Source: Anaerolineaceae bacterium UBA5404
GTDB lineage: Bacteria; Chloroflexota; Anaerolineae; Anaerolineales; Anaerolineaceae
Direction: 5' to 3'
Assembly (NCBI GenBank): GCA_002409625.1
Contig: DHNY01000013.1
Coordinates: 2,610 to 66,609 of the forward strand
DNA: 64,000 nucleotides
Shown: positions 35,124 through 44,061 of the stretch, piece by piece
Layout of the letters: each line of letters opens with the position of its first letter
Position numbering within the stretch: position 1 is the first letter of the stretch
The notes under the pieces: generated by a model
Seen by the model: only the letters and a program-made list of their open reading frames with translations
Told to the model about the DNA's origin: nothing
Database searches by the model: none
Made by a program: the position numbers and the translations under genes

Positions 35124-35150
35124 AATAAAGGTGCTGACAGACAGCACCCT
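35124..35150 (-). terminator. Intrinsic terminator of hutU
   Basis: GGTGCTG (35130-35136 on the plus strand) pairs with CAGCACC (35142-35148) around a 5-nt loop; the minus strand continues TTTATTTTTTG. Confidence 0.85.
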
Positions 35151-35177
35151 TATTCCTACTCAACATTCAGAAGTACA

Positions 35178-37181
35178 TTAGCCTAACTTCTTTTCCACCA
35201 AACCTTCAACCAACTTTTCATCTGCCAGGAAAGGCAAGGTGATGTGGGCATCGTTGTAGTTTTCATTAAACAGGCTGGCGGTTTCAATCGCGTTGGCGTT
35301 GCGTGCCCAGGACCGTCGCGCCACACCGCTCATCACGTCCCAAATCATCGCACTACGAATAATCTCATCCACGCGTTCAGAGCCATCCAGCACCATACCA
35401 AAGCCACCATTGATCGACTTGCCAATCCCTACGCCACCGCCGTTATGCAACGCCACCAAGCTCATGCCGCGCGCCGCATTGCCTGCAAAACATTGGGTTG
35501 CCATATCCGCCATCACATTACTGCCATCGCGGATGTTGGCGGTTTCTCTAAAGGGCGAGTCGGTACCACTCACGTCATGGTGGTCTCTGCCCAGCATCAC
35601 AGGTCCAATTTCGCCATCACGCACCATGCGGTTGAATTCCAGCGCGATATCGCGGCGGCCTTCAGCATCCTGGTACAAAATGCGCGCCTGGGTGCCTACA
35701 ACCAGGTTGTTTTCCATTGCGTCGCGGATCCAAATGTAGTTGTCGCGATCCTGGCCACGGCGGTTGGGGTCAATAATGCGCATCGCCGCCTGATCAGTTT
35801 TAATCAAATCCGACTGTTTGCCGCTCAAACACACCCAGCGGAAGGGACCATATCCGAAGTCAAACAGTTCGGGACCCATCAAATCTTCAACATAGGAGGG
35901 GAAGATGAAACCATCTTTTTCATCCACACCGTTTTTGGAAATTTCTTTCACACCCGAGTCGAAAACCGACTTCAAAAAGGCGTTGCCATAGTCAAAGAAG
36001 TAGGTGCCACGGTCATGCAGGATTTGAATCAGTTCATAATGTTTGCGCAAGGTCTTGTCTACCAAAACCTTGAAACCCTCGCGGTCGTCATGCAACATTT
36101 GCGTGCGCTGCTCAAAGGTAAGCCCCTGGGGACAGTAACCGCCACCATAAACATCATGGCAGGAGGTTTGGTCAGAGAGCAAGTCCAGGTGAATGTTGTG
36201 GTCCACTGCATATTGCAACAAATCTACGATATTGCCGTGGTAGGCAATGGATGTTGAAGCACCTTGCTCCAAAGCGCGTTGAGCTTCGGCAAACACAACG
36301 CTTAGGTCATCCGAAACCAACGACACCCATCCCTGGGAATGGCGGGTTTCGATACGCGAAAGGTCCACTTCAGCGAAGATACCAACACCTTTGGCAATTT
36401 CAACCGCTTTGGGTTGGGCACCGCTCATGCCACCCAAGCCAGAAGAGACAAAAAGCTTGCCGGTCAAGTCACCATCCGTTGCGACGCCCAGATATTTGCG
36501 TCCAGCGGTCAAAATGGTGTTGAAGGTACCATGCACGATGCCCTGGGGTCCGATGTACATCCAACCACCCGCGGTCATCTGGCCATAGTTACACACGCCC
36601 ATTTCCTCGGCGACCTCCCAGTCTTCCATATTGTCGAAAATACCGACCATGAGACCGTTGGTAATAATCACGCGTGGCGCGCTGGGATGTGACTTAAAAA
36701 GTCCCAAAGGATGACCAGACATGACCACCAAAGTTTGTTCCTCGGTCAGTTCTTCAAGATACTGTTTAATTAGCTGGTATTGCATCCAGTTTTGGCAAAC
36801 CGAACCGGTCTCGCCATAGGTCACCAGCTCATAGGGATACAGTGCGACTGCGAAATCCAGGTTGTTGTCGATCATCACCTGAAAGGCTTTGCCCGCCAGG
36901 CATTTTCCTTTGTATTCATCAATCGGTTTTCCATAAATGCGACCTTCGGGTCGGTATCGATAACCGTAAATGCGACCCAAAGTGGTGAGCTCCTCAAGAA
37001 ACTCAGGAGCCAATTCGGAATGCAAGCTTTCGGGCACGTAACGCAAAGCATTCTTAAGCGCGGTTACGGTTTGGGCTTTGCTAAGCCTAAATCCACGATC
37101 GGGCGCACGACGAATCCCGGCTTGGAAGGATTTTTTAGGGGGGAGTTGATCAGACAGGCTGATTTTTCTAATAGGTTGCAT
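35178..37181 (-). CDS. hutU: Urocanate hydratase
   Basis: HutU adds water to urocanate in histidine breakdown using tightly bound NAD+ as an electrophile. The product is 667 residues from the ATG at 37181, which has GAGGAAGTC upstream; the frame runs back to 37493 but those 104 codons overlap the divergent promoter and gene and are not coding-like. Family motifs include GKCLAGKAFQ, SGHPLGLF, the NAD-site SSGLGGMSGAQ near residue 250, and the C-terminal MADMATQCFAGNAARGM and LHNGGGVGIGKSINGGFG. No hutH, hutI or hutG lies nearby, so the pathway must be dispersed or partial. Confidence 0.95.
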   Translation of the reverse strand: MQPIRKISLSDQLPPKKSFQAGIRRAPDRGFRLSKAQTVTALKNALRYVPESLHSELAPEFLEELTTLGRIYGYRYRPEGRIYGKPIDEYKGKCLAGKAFQVMIDNNLDFAVALYPYELVTYGETGSVCQNWMQYQLIKQYLEELTEEQTLVVMSGHPLGLFKSHPSAPRVIITNGLMVGIFDNMEDWEVAEEMGVCNYGQMTAGGWMYIGPQGIVHGTFNTILTAGRKYLGVATDGDLTGKLFVSSGLGGMSGAQPKAVEIAKGVGIFAEVDLSRIETRHSQGWVSLVSDDLSVVFAEAQRALEQGASTSIAYHGNIVDLLQYAVDHNIHLDLLSDQTSCHDVYGGGYCPQGLTFEQRTQMLHDDREGFKVLVDKTLRKHYELIQILHDRGTYFFDYGNAFLKSVFDSGVKEISKNGVDEKDGFIFPSYVEDLMGPELFDFGYGPFRWVCLSGKQSDLIKTDQAAMRIIDPNRRGQDRDNYIWIRDAMENNLVVGTQARILYQDAEGRRDIALEFNRMVRDGEIGPVMLGRDHHDVSGTDSPFRETANIRDGSNVMADMATQCFAGNAARGMSLVALHNGGGVGIGKSINGGFGMVLDGSERVDEIIRSAMIWDVMSGVARRSWARNANAIETASLFNENYNDAHITLPFLADEKLVEGLVEKKLG

Positions 37182-37251
37182 GACTTCCTCAACTTTCAAT
37201 ACTTTTATACTGCCTTGATTGTACAACAAGATTAGGATTTTCGAGAGCATT

Positions 37252-37307
37252 AATCGCTTTTGATAATCCCTTTTCAAATGTTTAGTCTTTGTTAATACCA
37301 AGCGATT
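37252..37307. promoter_or_regulatory. Inverted 8-bp half-sites in the divergent hutU / SPFH promoter region
   Basis: AATCGCTT (37252-37259) and its exact reverse complement AAGCGATT (37300-37307) face each other with centres 48 bp apart between the two divergent genes. This could be a pair of operator half-sites; chance is not excluded. Confidence 0.3.
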
Positions 37308-37321
37308 CACTATATTTTCTA

Positions 37322-37350
37322 TTGTGGCTCTTACAAAATTCTGGTTTAAT
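37322..37350 (+). promoter_or_regulatory. Promoter of the SPFH gene
   Basis: TTGTGG (37322-37327), 17 nt, TTTAAT (37345-37350) preceded by TGG as an extended -10. Confidence 0.55.
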
Positions 37351-37371
37351 GACAGTGAAAGAGAGGTAAAA

Positions 37372-38241
37372 ATGTTCGACGGAAAATTTACAACAAGCTC
37401 AAGCACCAGTGCGAGCACCAGCGCCAAAAAACCCCTGGGAAAACTTGGTAAGAATGTGTTCATCATTGCCGCGGCAATCATCCTGCTGCTCATCTTATTG
37501 CGCGCCGCTATTTATGTTGTGCCCGCGGGTAATGTGGGCGTTATCACACGTTGGGGCGCCGTGAACCGCACATCCCAAGCCGGCATCCACATGAAAATCC
37601 CCTTCGCCGAGAATGTGGTCTTTATGAGCACGCGCACCCAAAAAGACGAATCGCCCGCCACAGCCATGTCTAACAACTTGCAGGTGGTTACGTCACTCAT
37701 CGCGGTCAACTATCGCCTTGACGGCAGCAAAGCGCAGCAGGTTTACCAGGAAATCGGGCCAAACTACGCCGAAATCATCATTGCCCCTGCCATTCAAAAC
37801 GCTTTCAAAGCTGCCACCGCGCGCTACTCAGCCGAGGAACTGATTACCAAGCGTGGTGCGGTTCGCCAATCCGCCGAGGATGAACTGATTTCACAGGTTG
37901 AGCCTTATCACATCATTGTGGAAAACTTCAACATCATCAACATGGACTTCTCACAAGAGTACCAAAACGCAATTGAGTCCAAACAAGTTGCCCAACAACA
38001 GGTCGAAACCTCGCGTCAAAAACTCGCCCAGGCAGAAATTGATGCCAAAACGGTTATCGCCCAGGCACAAGGTCAGGCAGACGCCCAAAAAGCCCTCAAG
38101 GACACCGGTGCGCTTACCCCGGAATACTTGCAATACCTCTTCCTGACCAAGTGGAACGGTATTTTGCCCCAGGTGATGACGGGTGGTTCAGGAACCATGA
38201 TTGACATCTCGCAGTTCCTTGAAGGAAAAACCGACCGCTAA
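37372..38241 (+). CDS. SPFH/band-7 (prohibitin-like) membrane protein
   Basis: The 289-residue protein begins with a Ser/Thr-rich cytoplasmic segment, one membrane helix (about residues 27-47), then the band-7 domain (about 48-225; VVPAGNVGVITRWGAV, GIHMKIPFAENVVFMSTRTQKDE, YRLDGSKAQQVYQEIG) and a C-terminal coiled coil rich in Gln and Ala (VAQQQVETSRQKLAQAEIDAK). Prohibitin-type proteins form ring oligomers that organise membrane proteases. The ATG at 37372 has GAGAGG upstream. It is followed by a long hairpin and the clostripain-like gene. Confidence 0.88.
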   Translation: MFDGKFTTSSSTSASTSAKKPLGKLGKNVFIIAAAIILLLILLRAAIYVVPAGNVGVITRWGAVNRTSQAGIHMKIPFAENVVFMSTRTQKDESPATAMSNNLQVVTSLIAVNYRLDGSKAQQVYQEIGPNYAEIIIAPAIQNAFKAATARYSAEELITKRGAVRQSAEDELISQVEPYHIIVENFNIINMDFSQEYQNAIESKQVAQQQVETSRQKLAQAEIDAKTVIAQAQGQADAQKALKDTGALTPEYLQYLFLTKWNGILPQVMTGGSGTMIDISQFLEGKTDR

Positions 38242-38265
38242 AAACAAACATAAAAGAGCAAACAT

Positions 38266-38295
38266 GAGCCAGGGATTTTCTAAAATCCTTGGCTC
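38266..38295 (+). terminator. Hairpin after the SPFH gene
   Basis: A 14-bp stem with one G-T pair (38266-38279 with 38282-38295) and a very tight loop. There is no clear T tract after it, so it may block transcription weakly or protect the RNA end. Confidence 0.5.
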
Positions 38296-38425
38296 TTGCC
38301 TGCCCGCTATGTTCATTCACACAGCAAAGCCAAATTGCATAAGCTTTAGCACTTTCTCATTAATAAACCCCTCATTGGACTATAATTAAAGCCTACAACT
38401 CATTCAGTAGAGAAGGACGGATTTT

Positions 38426-41074
38426 ATGACTGATCATATACCCGAAGTTGATGGACGCCGACGCCGACGTGGCTCCGATCCCAAAGAACGCGCCGAACGC
38501 CCTGGCCAAAGCAGACCTGCCAACCAGCCTGCTCCGCGACCTGTGGTGGAACCCTCACCACAAACAGACTATGTAGAAGACTTGCTCGGCCAAGCGCCAG
38601 CACCCAGTCAAAGCCAACAGCCTCGCCCTAGCGGTTCCAGTGGAAGCGGTTTGGGTGGCGCATTAGGTGGATTAGGTGGACTGTTGGGTGGCATGACTGG
38701 AAGTTCAGGTTCAGGTGGTGCTTCAAGCCCTGGTTCTGGACTCTTTGGCGGTCAAAGCCCCACAGGCGCGCCTGGTCAAGCTGCACCTCGTCGCGGTTGT
38801 GGAAGCATCATTTTCCTGATTATCCTGATGGTGTTCTTGTTCTTCTTGTGGCGCTCATGCTCAAAGGGCGCTGGTGATTTGCCCAGCAGTGGTTTAAATC
38901 AACCACCCATTGAGCAGTCGCAAAGCACGAAACCCCCACAAGCGACCCAAATCCCTCAAACCCAGGCGACTCAAGCTATTATCAACCCTGCTGATCCCAG
39001 CAGAAAAGCAAAATGGTTGGTGATGGCATACATTGACGCCGACGACAAAGCTCTTGAACGTGACCTGATGTTTGACCTCAACGAGATGGAACTGATTGGC
39101 TCAACCGAAGAGGTGGTCATCGTTGCCCAGGTTGACCGTTATGCCGGAGGCTATTCTGGCGATGGCGATTGGAGTGGCACGCGACGCTACCTCATTCTTC
39201 AGGATGATAATCTCAACGTTACCGGCTCTCATCTCATCCAGGATTTGGGCGAACTCAACATGGGCGATGCCAAAACCCTGGTTGATTTTGTTAGCTGGGC
39301 AGCTGAGCAGTTCCCAGCCGAACGCCACATGTTGCTCATGTCTGACCACGGCATGGGATGGCCAGGTGGCTGGAGCGACCCTGCACCAGCTGGTCGCATG
39401 GTTTCCGATGCACCGCTGGCACGGGCAATGCAAGACCCCATCATTCTGCTTAATGAATTTGAAACCGCGCTTGCCCAAATTCAACGCACAACCGCCATCG
39501 ATAAATTTGACCTGATCGGTTTGGACGTGTGTTTGATGAGCCAGATGGAAGTCTATGCCATGTTGGCACCCTACGCGCATTACGCTGTTGCCTCTGAAGA
39601 AACCGAACCCGGCGTGGGTTGGGCTTATGAGGCCTTTTTGAGCATGATGGTCTACAACCCCGATATCGCTACTGAAGATATCGCCAAAAACATCGTTGAA
39701 ACCTACCTCACATCAGACCAACGTATTGTTGATGACCAAGCGCGGGCAGAGTTCCTCAGCCAAAATTCAAGTGGCGGCGGATGGTATGTTAGCCGCATGA
39801 CCGCGGCACAACTCGGTGCGCAACTCGAGCAAAACAGCACCCTTGCAGCTATTGATCTGGCACATTACCCCAATCTGCTGGACGCCCTAAACAACTTTGC
39901 TTTTAGCCTGCAAGGTGTAGACCAACGCGCCATTGCCCAGGCACGCAGCTACGCGCAAAGCTACACCTCCATTTTTGGCTCCAATGTGCCCGCCAGCTAT
40001 ATTGATATGGGGCACTTTGCTGCACTCACCGCTAAAATCTCGGGAAACCAAAACGTTTACAATGCCGCCAATACCCTCTTGCAAAATCTGCAAAAGGCAG
40101 TAATCGCCGAAAAGCATGGCAGTGGCAAACCCGGCTCCACAGGCATTGCCATCTACTTCCCCAACTCGCAGCTTTACCAAAACGGCAACACTGGCATGGC
40201 ATCTTACACCGTCATTGCGGATACATTCGCTCGCACCTCATTGTGGGATGACTTTTTAGGCTACCATTACGGCGGTCGCCAATTCCAGGCAAATGCGGTG
40301 GAACCGGTGATGATTTCGCGCGCCAGCCAAATCCCCGGCTCGGGTGAAATAACCGTTTCGGAAATCAACGCCTCCACTGAGCGGGTTGCCCCGGGCGGTG
40401 AAATTGAACTTGACGTAACCATCACTGGCGATAATGTGGCACATGTTTACTTCTTTACCGGCATTTTGGATGAGCGCGGCAACATTTACGTTGCTGATAC
40501 AGACTTTGTGGAAAGCGGGCAAACCCAACAGCAAAATGGTGTTTTCTATCCCGTTTGGCCTCAGGGCGGTGCCTTTAAGCTCAATTTTGTATTCGAGCCC
40601 ATCCTCTATACCATCAGCGATGGCGACAACGATGTAATGGCACTCTTCAACCCACTTGACTTCGGTCGCAACTATCGCGAAGCGGTTTATGTTGTGAACG
40701 GCACTTACACCTTCAAAGAAACCGGTGAAAAACGACCAGCTCAATTGCGCTTTATGGATGAAAAGCTCTTTCAGGTGATGGGTTTTACCGGCATTTCAGA
40801 CCTGGGCGACGGGCTCGGCGGTGGTGGCGGTGCCTGGGAAATTACGCCTTCCGTGGGTGATAGTTTCACCGTGAAAGAAAGCTGGATGAACGCCAACGCT
40901 CAAGGCCAGGTAACCGGCACTGAGCAACGCGAAGGAGGCACTTTGGTCTTTAGTGGCAAACCCATTGTGGCAGTTACCAAGTACCTTCCACAGGGTAAAG
41001 CGGTAATTGGCTTTATGGTGAGTGACTTTGACGGGCAAGTGCGTTCGGTTTTCAAACAAATTACCATAGACTAG
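38426..41074 (+). CDS. Clostripain-family (C11) cysteine peptidase-like membrane protein
   Basis: The 882-residue protein has an Arg/Pro-rich N-terminus, a Gly/Ser-rich stretch (about residues 70-120), one membrane segment (about 131-150), and a C11 domain (about 190-600): KWLVMAYIDADDKALERDLMFDLNEME at the entry, the catalytic His in LLMSDHGMGWPGG near residue 310 and Cys in LIGLDVCLMSQMEVY near residue 370, with the SEETEPGVGW loop. The C-terminal 270 residues look beta-rich and are unrecognised. Clostripain-type enzymes cut after basic residues. GAAGGA precedes the ATG, TATAAT lies at 38381-38386, and the stop is TAG. Confidence 0.9.
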   Translation: MTDHIPEVDGRRRRRGSDPKERAERPGQSRPANQPAPRPVVEPSPQTDYVEDLLGQAPAPSQSQQPRPSGSSGSGLGGALGGLGGLLGGMTGSSGSGGASSPGSGLFGGQSPTGAPGQAAPRRGCGSIIFLIILMVFLFFLWRSCSKGAGDLPSSGLNQPPIEQSQSTKPPQATQIPQTQATQAIINPADPSRKAKWLVMAYIDADDKALERDLMFDLNEMELIGSTEEVVIVAQVDRYAGGYSGDGDWSGTRRYLILQDDNLNVTGSHLIQDLGELNMGDAKTLVDFVSWAAEQFPAERHMLLMSDHGMGWPGGWSDPAPAGRMVSDAPLARAMQDPIILLNEFETALAQIQRTTAIDKFDLIGLDVCLMSQMEVYAMLAPYAHYAVASEETEPGVGWAYEAFLSMMVYNPDIATEDIAKNIVETYLTSDQRIVDDQARAEFLSQNSSGGGWYVSRMTAAQLGAQLEQNSTLAAIDLAHYPNLLDALNNFAFSLQGVDQRAIAQARSYAQSYTSIFGSNVPASYIDMGHFAALTAKISGNQNVYNAANTLLQNLQKAVIAEKHGSGKPGSTGIAIYFPNSQLYQNGNTGMASYTVIADTFARTSLWDDFLGYHYGGRQFQANAVEPVMISRASQIPGSGEITVSEINASTERVAPGGEIELDVTITGDNVAHVYFFTGILDERGNIYVADTDFVESGQTQQQNGVFYPVWPQGGAFKLNFVFEPILYTISDGDNDVMALFNPLDFGRNYREAVYVVNGTYTFKETGEKRPAQLRFMDEKLFQVMGFTGISDLGDGLGGGGGAWEITPSVGDSFTVKESWMNANAQGQVTGTEQREGGTLVFSGKPIVAVTKYLPQGKAVIGFMVSDFDGQVRSVFKQITID

Positions 41075-41088
41075 CGTTTTGAATCGTC

Positions 41089-41126
41089 AAGCGCCTTGTG
41101 TCCAGTTGACTACAAGGCGCTTTTCT
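41089..41126 (+). terminator. Intrinsic terminator after the clostripain-like gene
   Basis: AAGCGCCTTGT (41089-41099) pairs perfectly with ACAAGGCGCTT (41112-41122) and is followed by TTCTT. Confidence 0.82.
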
Positions 41127-41206
41127 TATACACAGTAAATTATTTTAGAATAAGGTACAATAATTGTAGTTATTTTTAAACAGTCGCTGTTTCATGAGGA
41201 GCTATT

Positions 41207-41800
41207 ATGACCGACCTTAAAGCACAATTGACCATGACCGCCGGACCTGTTCCCGGTTCGAGTTATTACCTTGACAAAGCCGAAATTTACCTCGGGCGTG
41301 ATTTAGCGAATGAGATTCCAATTCCTGAAGTTGAAATATCTCGGCGCCACGCGCGCGTTTTCATGCAAAATAATTTGGTTTTCGTTGAAGACCTGGGCTC
41401 GACCAATGGCACTTTTGTAAACGGAACGCGCATAAGCTCGCCAAAAGAACTGCATGATGGTGATCAAATAACCCTTGCCGAAAAAACCGTATTCGCCTTC
41501 AGTTTCGCCGGTCAGGGAGCCGCGCCAGTGAGTGTGCCAGCGCAAGCCATGCAAACGCAAGCCCAGGAAGTGGTACAACCGCAGGAAATCTTCCAGCCGG
41601 TGGCTCCCCCAGTGCCCGGGCAAGAGCTCGCGCCTGAGCCTACATTCACCCAAAAACCCAAGAGAATGAGTGGCTTTTTGATCTTTTTACTCATCTTCCT
41701 GGCCATAATAATCCTCACCGCATTGGTGTTGGTCTTTATGCCAAGTTCCTGGTGGTGCGCGATCACCTTCAACGGCTTGCCTGGCTGTCCGGTTCGATAA
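41207..41800 (+). CDS. FHA-domain protein with C-terminal membrane anchor
   Basis: The 197-residue protein has a forkhead-associated domain (about residues 20-95) with the phosphothreonine-binding set YLGRD, ISRRHARV and DLGSTNGTFVNG, a Gln/Pro-rich linker (about 105-150) and one C-terminal membrane segment (about 158-182), then WWCAITFNGLPGCPVR outside. The FHA domain would therefore face the cytosol and recognise phosphorylated partners; no Ser/Thr kinase is in the window. GAGGAG precedes the ATG. Confidence 0.92.
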   Translation: MTDLKAQLTMTAGPVPGSSYYLDKAEIYLGRDLANEIPIPEVEISRRHARVFMQNNLVFVEDLGSTNGTFVNGTRISSPKELHDGDQITLAEKTVFAFSFAGQGAAPVSVPAQAMQTQAQEVVQPQEIFQPVAPPVPGQELAPEPTFTQKPKRMSGFLIFLLIFLAIIILTALVLVFMPSSWWCAITFNGLPGCPVR

Positions 41801-41813
41801 AATCTGCTTTTAG

Positions 41814-41845
41814 AAGCGCTCAAGTTTTGAGCGCTTTTTCTTTTT
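41814..41845 (+). terminator. Intrinsic terminator after the FHA gene
   Basis: A 10-bp stem AAGCGCTCAA / TTGAGCGCTT with a 3-nt loop, followed by TTTCTTTTTT. It ends just before the murI promoter. Confidence 0.88.
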
Positions 41846-41860
41846 TAAGTGCGCTTCCAT

Positions 41861-41866
41861 TATAAT
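41861..41866 (+). promoter_or_regulatory. -10 box for leaderless murI
   Basis: TATAAT ends exactly 6 nt before the murI ATG; no Shine-Dalgarno. Confidence 0.65.
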
Positions 41867-41872
41867 TAGCCT

Positions 41873-42706
41873 ATGTCTAAAAAAGCATCCACCAATCGCC
41901 CTATCGCCGTTTATGACTCCGGCGTGGGTGGGCTTTCGGTTTTACGCGCGCTGCTGAACGAACTTCCGAACGAAAACTTTATTTACCTGGGAGATCAAGC
42001 CCACGTGCCTTATGGTGAGCGCAGCCTGGAAGCCTTGCGAGAACTTGCTGATGGGGTTACCCGCTTTTTTATACAACAAGGCGCAAAAATTATCGTCATT
42101 GCCTGTAACACAGCCTCTGCGGCGGCATTAAAATACTTGCGCGCGAAATATCCCGAGCAAATATTTGTGGGCATGGAACCCGCGGTTAAACCTGCTGCCG
42201 AGCAAACCCACAGCCACAAAGTTGGCGTGCTGGCAACGCCTTCCACATTCCATGGCGAGTTGTATGCCTCTGTGGTGGAACGCTTTGCCAATGGCGTTGA
42301 GATTTTCCAAAGCACTTGCCCAGGATTGGTGGCACAAATTGAACAGGGCAATTTGGACGGCGAAGAAACCATGCGCATTTTGCATGATGCCCTTGACCCG
42401 ATGCTCGCGGCGGATGTTGACAAAATCGTACTGGCTTGCACCCATTTCCCATTTGTCATCCCACAAATTGAAGCGATTGTGGCTGGACGTGCCACGGTCA
42501 TTGATCCCGCACCAGCCGTTGCCCGCCAAACCGCGCGTGTCCTCGCCCAAAAGGATATGCTCTCAACGGCTACCAAACCTGGTCGCATCCATTTCTACAC
42601 CAGCGGCAACCCAAAAAACTTACAAGCCATCACCCACAAGCTCATCGGACTAAAGGCGTCAATCCATCAAGTCGCTTGGGATGATGGCACATTGCGCCCA
42701 AGCTAA
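41873..42706 (+). CDS. murI: Glutamate racemase
   Basis: MurI interconverts L- and D-glutamate to supply D-Glu for peptidoglycan. The 277-residue protein has both cysteine motifs, VIACNTASAAAL near residue 72 and VLACTHFPFV near residue 187, the entry motif VYDSGVGGLSVLRAL, the YLGDQAHVPYG strand and GVLATPSTFHGELY. Length is normal. It is transcribed alone with a predicted leaderless start right after the FHA terminator. Confidence 0.96.
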   Translation: MSKKASTNRPIAVYDSGVGGLSVLRALLNELPNENFIYLGDQAHVPYGERSLEALRELADGVTRFFIQQGAKIIVIACNTASAAALKYLRAKYPEQIFVGMEPAVKPAAEQTHSHKVGVLATPSTFHGELYASVVERFANGVEIFQSTCPGLVAQIEQGNLDGEETMRILHDALDPMLAADVDKIVLACTHFPFVIPQIEAIVAGRATVIDPAPAVARQTARVLAQKDMLSTATKPGRIHFYTSGNPKNLQAITHKLIGLKASIHQVAWDDGTLRPS

Positions 42707-42721
42707 AAACCGCTGTATATC

Positions 42722-42783
42722 AACAATTATTTATTGTTTATCAATATATTTCTATTGACAATCGGCAATTATGCTGCTATACT
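42722..42783 (+). promoter_or_regulatory. Promoter and probable operators of the DUF2975/HTH pair
   Basis: TTGACA (42755-42760), 17 nt and TATACT (42778-42783) form a near-consensus promoter. Upstream, AACAAT-TATTT-ATTGTT is a perfect inverted repeat (42722-42738), and a second dyad, TCAATA-N6-TATTGA, overlaps the -35 box. These fit binding sites for the HTH regulator encoded downstream, inferred from position only. Confidence 0.7.
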
Positions 42784-42815
42784 CTCTTTGTAAAACACAT
42801 AACAAGGAGTTTTTT

Positions 42816-43292
42816 ATGAATAAAAACAAAATCCTTTCTGGATTGCTCATTTTTGGTTTAGGGATTGCAACTTTCATTATTGTTGCAATTGGCATTCAGC
42901 TGGTGCCATTATCCTTTGCAACAGCAAAAGCCAACCCAGAAATTGCGCATATGCGTGTGCCGGTGCTGATTATGGCATGGTTCATTTTGGCTTGTATTTT
43001 GGCTATTGTCGTACTGGCTGTTGCTTTGTTCGGGCGTATCATCAAAAACAAAGTTTTCGAGCAAAAATCAGTCAGCCTCTTAAAAGCCATGGGCATCAGT
43101 TCCCTGGTTCCCATCCCTGTGCTCATCGCTTTGGTTTTTTACACCATGAATAACGTTGCCGGCTCAATCACCAACCTTTGGGCATTCTTCGGCATAATGG
43201 TTTGCATGATGGCTTCAATCTTCTTCTTCCTGATAAGCTCTCTTTTTCAAAACGCGGTTGATTACAAAACCGAAAACGAATTGACGGTTTAG
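42816..43292 (+). CDS. DUF2975-type four-helix membrane protein
   Basis: A 158-residue protein with four membrane segments (about residues 8-30, 48-72, 88-110 and 118-142). The segment VVLAVALFGRIIKNKVFEQKSVSLLKAMG between helices 2 and 3 is typical of DUF2975 proteins, which commonly precede a small YozG-like regulator as here. Role unknown; the pair may act as a membrane sensor and regulator. AAGGAG precedes the ATG. Confidence 0.85.
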   Translation: MNKNKILSGLLIFGLGIATFIIVAIGIQLVPLSFATAKANPEIAHMRVPVLIMAWFILACILAIVVLAVALFGRIIKNKVFEQKSVSLLKAMGISSLVPIPVLIALVFYTMNNVAGSITNLWAFFGIMVCMMASIFFFLISSLFQNAVDYKTENELTV

Positions 43293-43300
43293 GAGGCAAA

Positions 43301-43516
43301 ATGGCTATTATTGTGAATTTAGATGTAGAACTTGCCAAACAAAAAATGAGCCTCACCGAGCTTTCTGAGAAAGTGGGCATCACCTTAAGCAACCTTTCCA
43401 TCCTCAAGACCGGCAAAGCGCGTGCCATCCGTTTTGACACCCTCAACGCGATTTGTGCCGCCTTAAACTGCCAGCCTGGCGATATTCTTGAATTTAGAAT
43501 GGATGAAAAAGAATAA
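43301..43516 (+). CDS. YozG-like Cro/C1-type HTH regulator
   Basis: A 71-residue protein that is almost only a helix-turn-helix domain: LAKQKMSLTELSEKVGITLSNLSILKTGKARAIRFDTLNAICAALNCQPGDILEF. It starts 8 bases after the DUF2975 gene with AGGAGG directly in the gap. Proteins of this group are usually autoregulators; the dyads before the operon are likely targets. Confidence 0.93.
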   Translation: MAIIVNLDVELAKQKMSLTELSEKVGITLSNLSILKTGKARAIRFDTLNAICAALNCQPGDILEFRMDEKE

Positions 43517-43541
43517 ACTTGTTCACCTTCAAAACATGCAG

Positions 43542-43569
43542 AGAAGCTGGATTAAACCAGCTTCTTTTT
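43542..43569 (+). terminator. Intrinsic terminator after the HTH gene
   Basis: AGAAGCTGG (43542-43550) pairs with CCAGCTTCT (43557-43565), 6-nt loop, then TTTTGTTT. Confidence 0.85.
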
Positions 43570-43598
43570 GTTTCAACCCCCGGATTCAAACGCTTATT

Positions 43599-44057
43599 TC
43601 ACAGGCTTGTTTGGCGTACCCGGTGTCGCTCACTTAAGAAAAAGAAGAACAAAAGCAAGAGGAAGGCAAGGTGCAGCAGAATCATAAAGAGCACATTTCC
43701 CGAGCGCTGCTCAGGTGCCCACAAAAAGAAGCGTTCGAACCAGTAGAGGGCAATGCCAAGCCCGCCAAAGACCCAAGCCCAGATCCCTCGTTTAGCATGC
43801 CTGCAAAGAATCAACACCAGCCCACCCAAATTAAGCAAACCATACACCAGCCCGGAAATTAACAAATAGCGGTAATGAGTAGCCGACAATGTGAATTCCT
43901 GCAAGACCGCGCCGTGCTTAATGGCGCCATAAAACCGTAAAAACCCTGATGCAGCCATCAAAATGAATACAAGCGCGTTAAGCCGTGCCAAATGATTTGC
44001 TTTGTGAGCAGGCAATTGGCTCTCTTTGTTTTTTTGCGCTTGCAGATCAGGGCTCAT
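43599..44057 (-). CDS. Four-helix membrane protein of unknown function
   Basis: A 152-residue protein with four hydrophobic segments (about residues 27-47, 66-84, 92-110 and 122-142) and a basic C-terminus. No family is recognised, but the layout (helix pairs with WFERFF motif) is like small Anaerolineae membrane proteins. The ATG at 44057 is 4 bases after the stop of the XPB-domain gene and has GAGAG upstream; longer starts (44075, 44078) overlap that gene. Probably cotranscribed. Confidence 0.7.
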   Translation of the reverse strand: MSPDLQAQKNKESQLPAHKANHLARLNALVFILMAASGFLRFYGAIKHGAVLQEFTLSATHYRYLLISGLVYGLLNLGGLVLILCRHAKRGIWAWVFGGLGIALYWFERFFLWAPEQRSGNVLFMILLHLAFLLLLFFFFLSERHRVRQTSL

Positions 44058-44061
44058 TGAC

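Noticed and set aside
35244..36257. 337-codon open frame on the strand opposite hutU
   Set aside because: It mirrors a strongly conserved urocanate hydratase, has no ribosome site and no recognisable motif; it is a shadow of codon bias.
37182..37493. N-terminal extension of the urocanate hydratase
   Set aside because: The family start MQPIRKISL with GAGGAAG upstream lies at 37181; the extension crosses the divergent promoter and the start of the SPFH gene.
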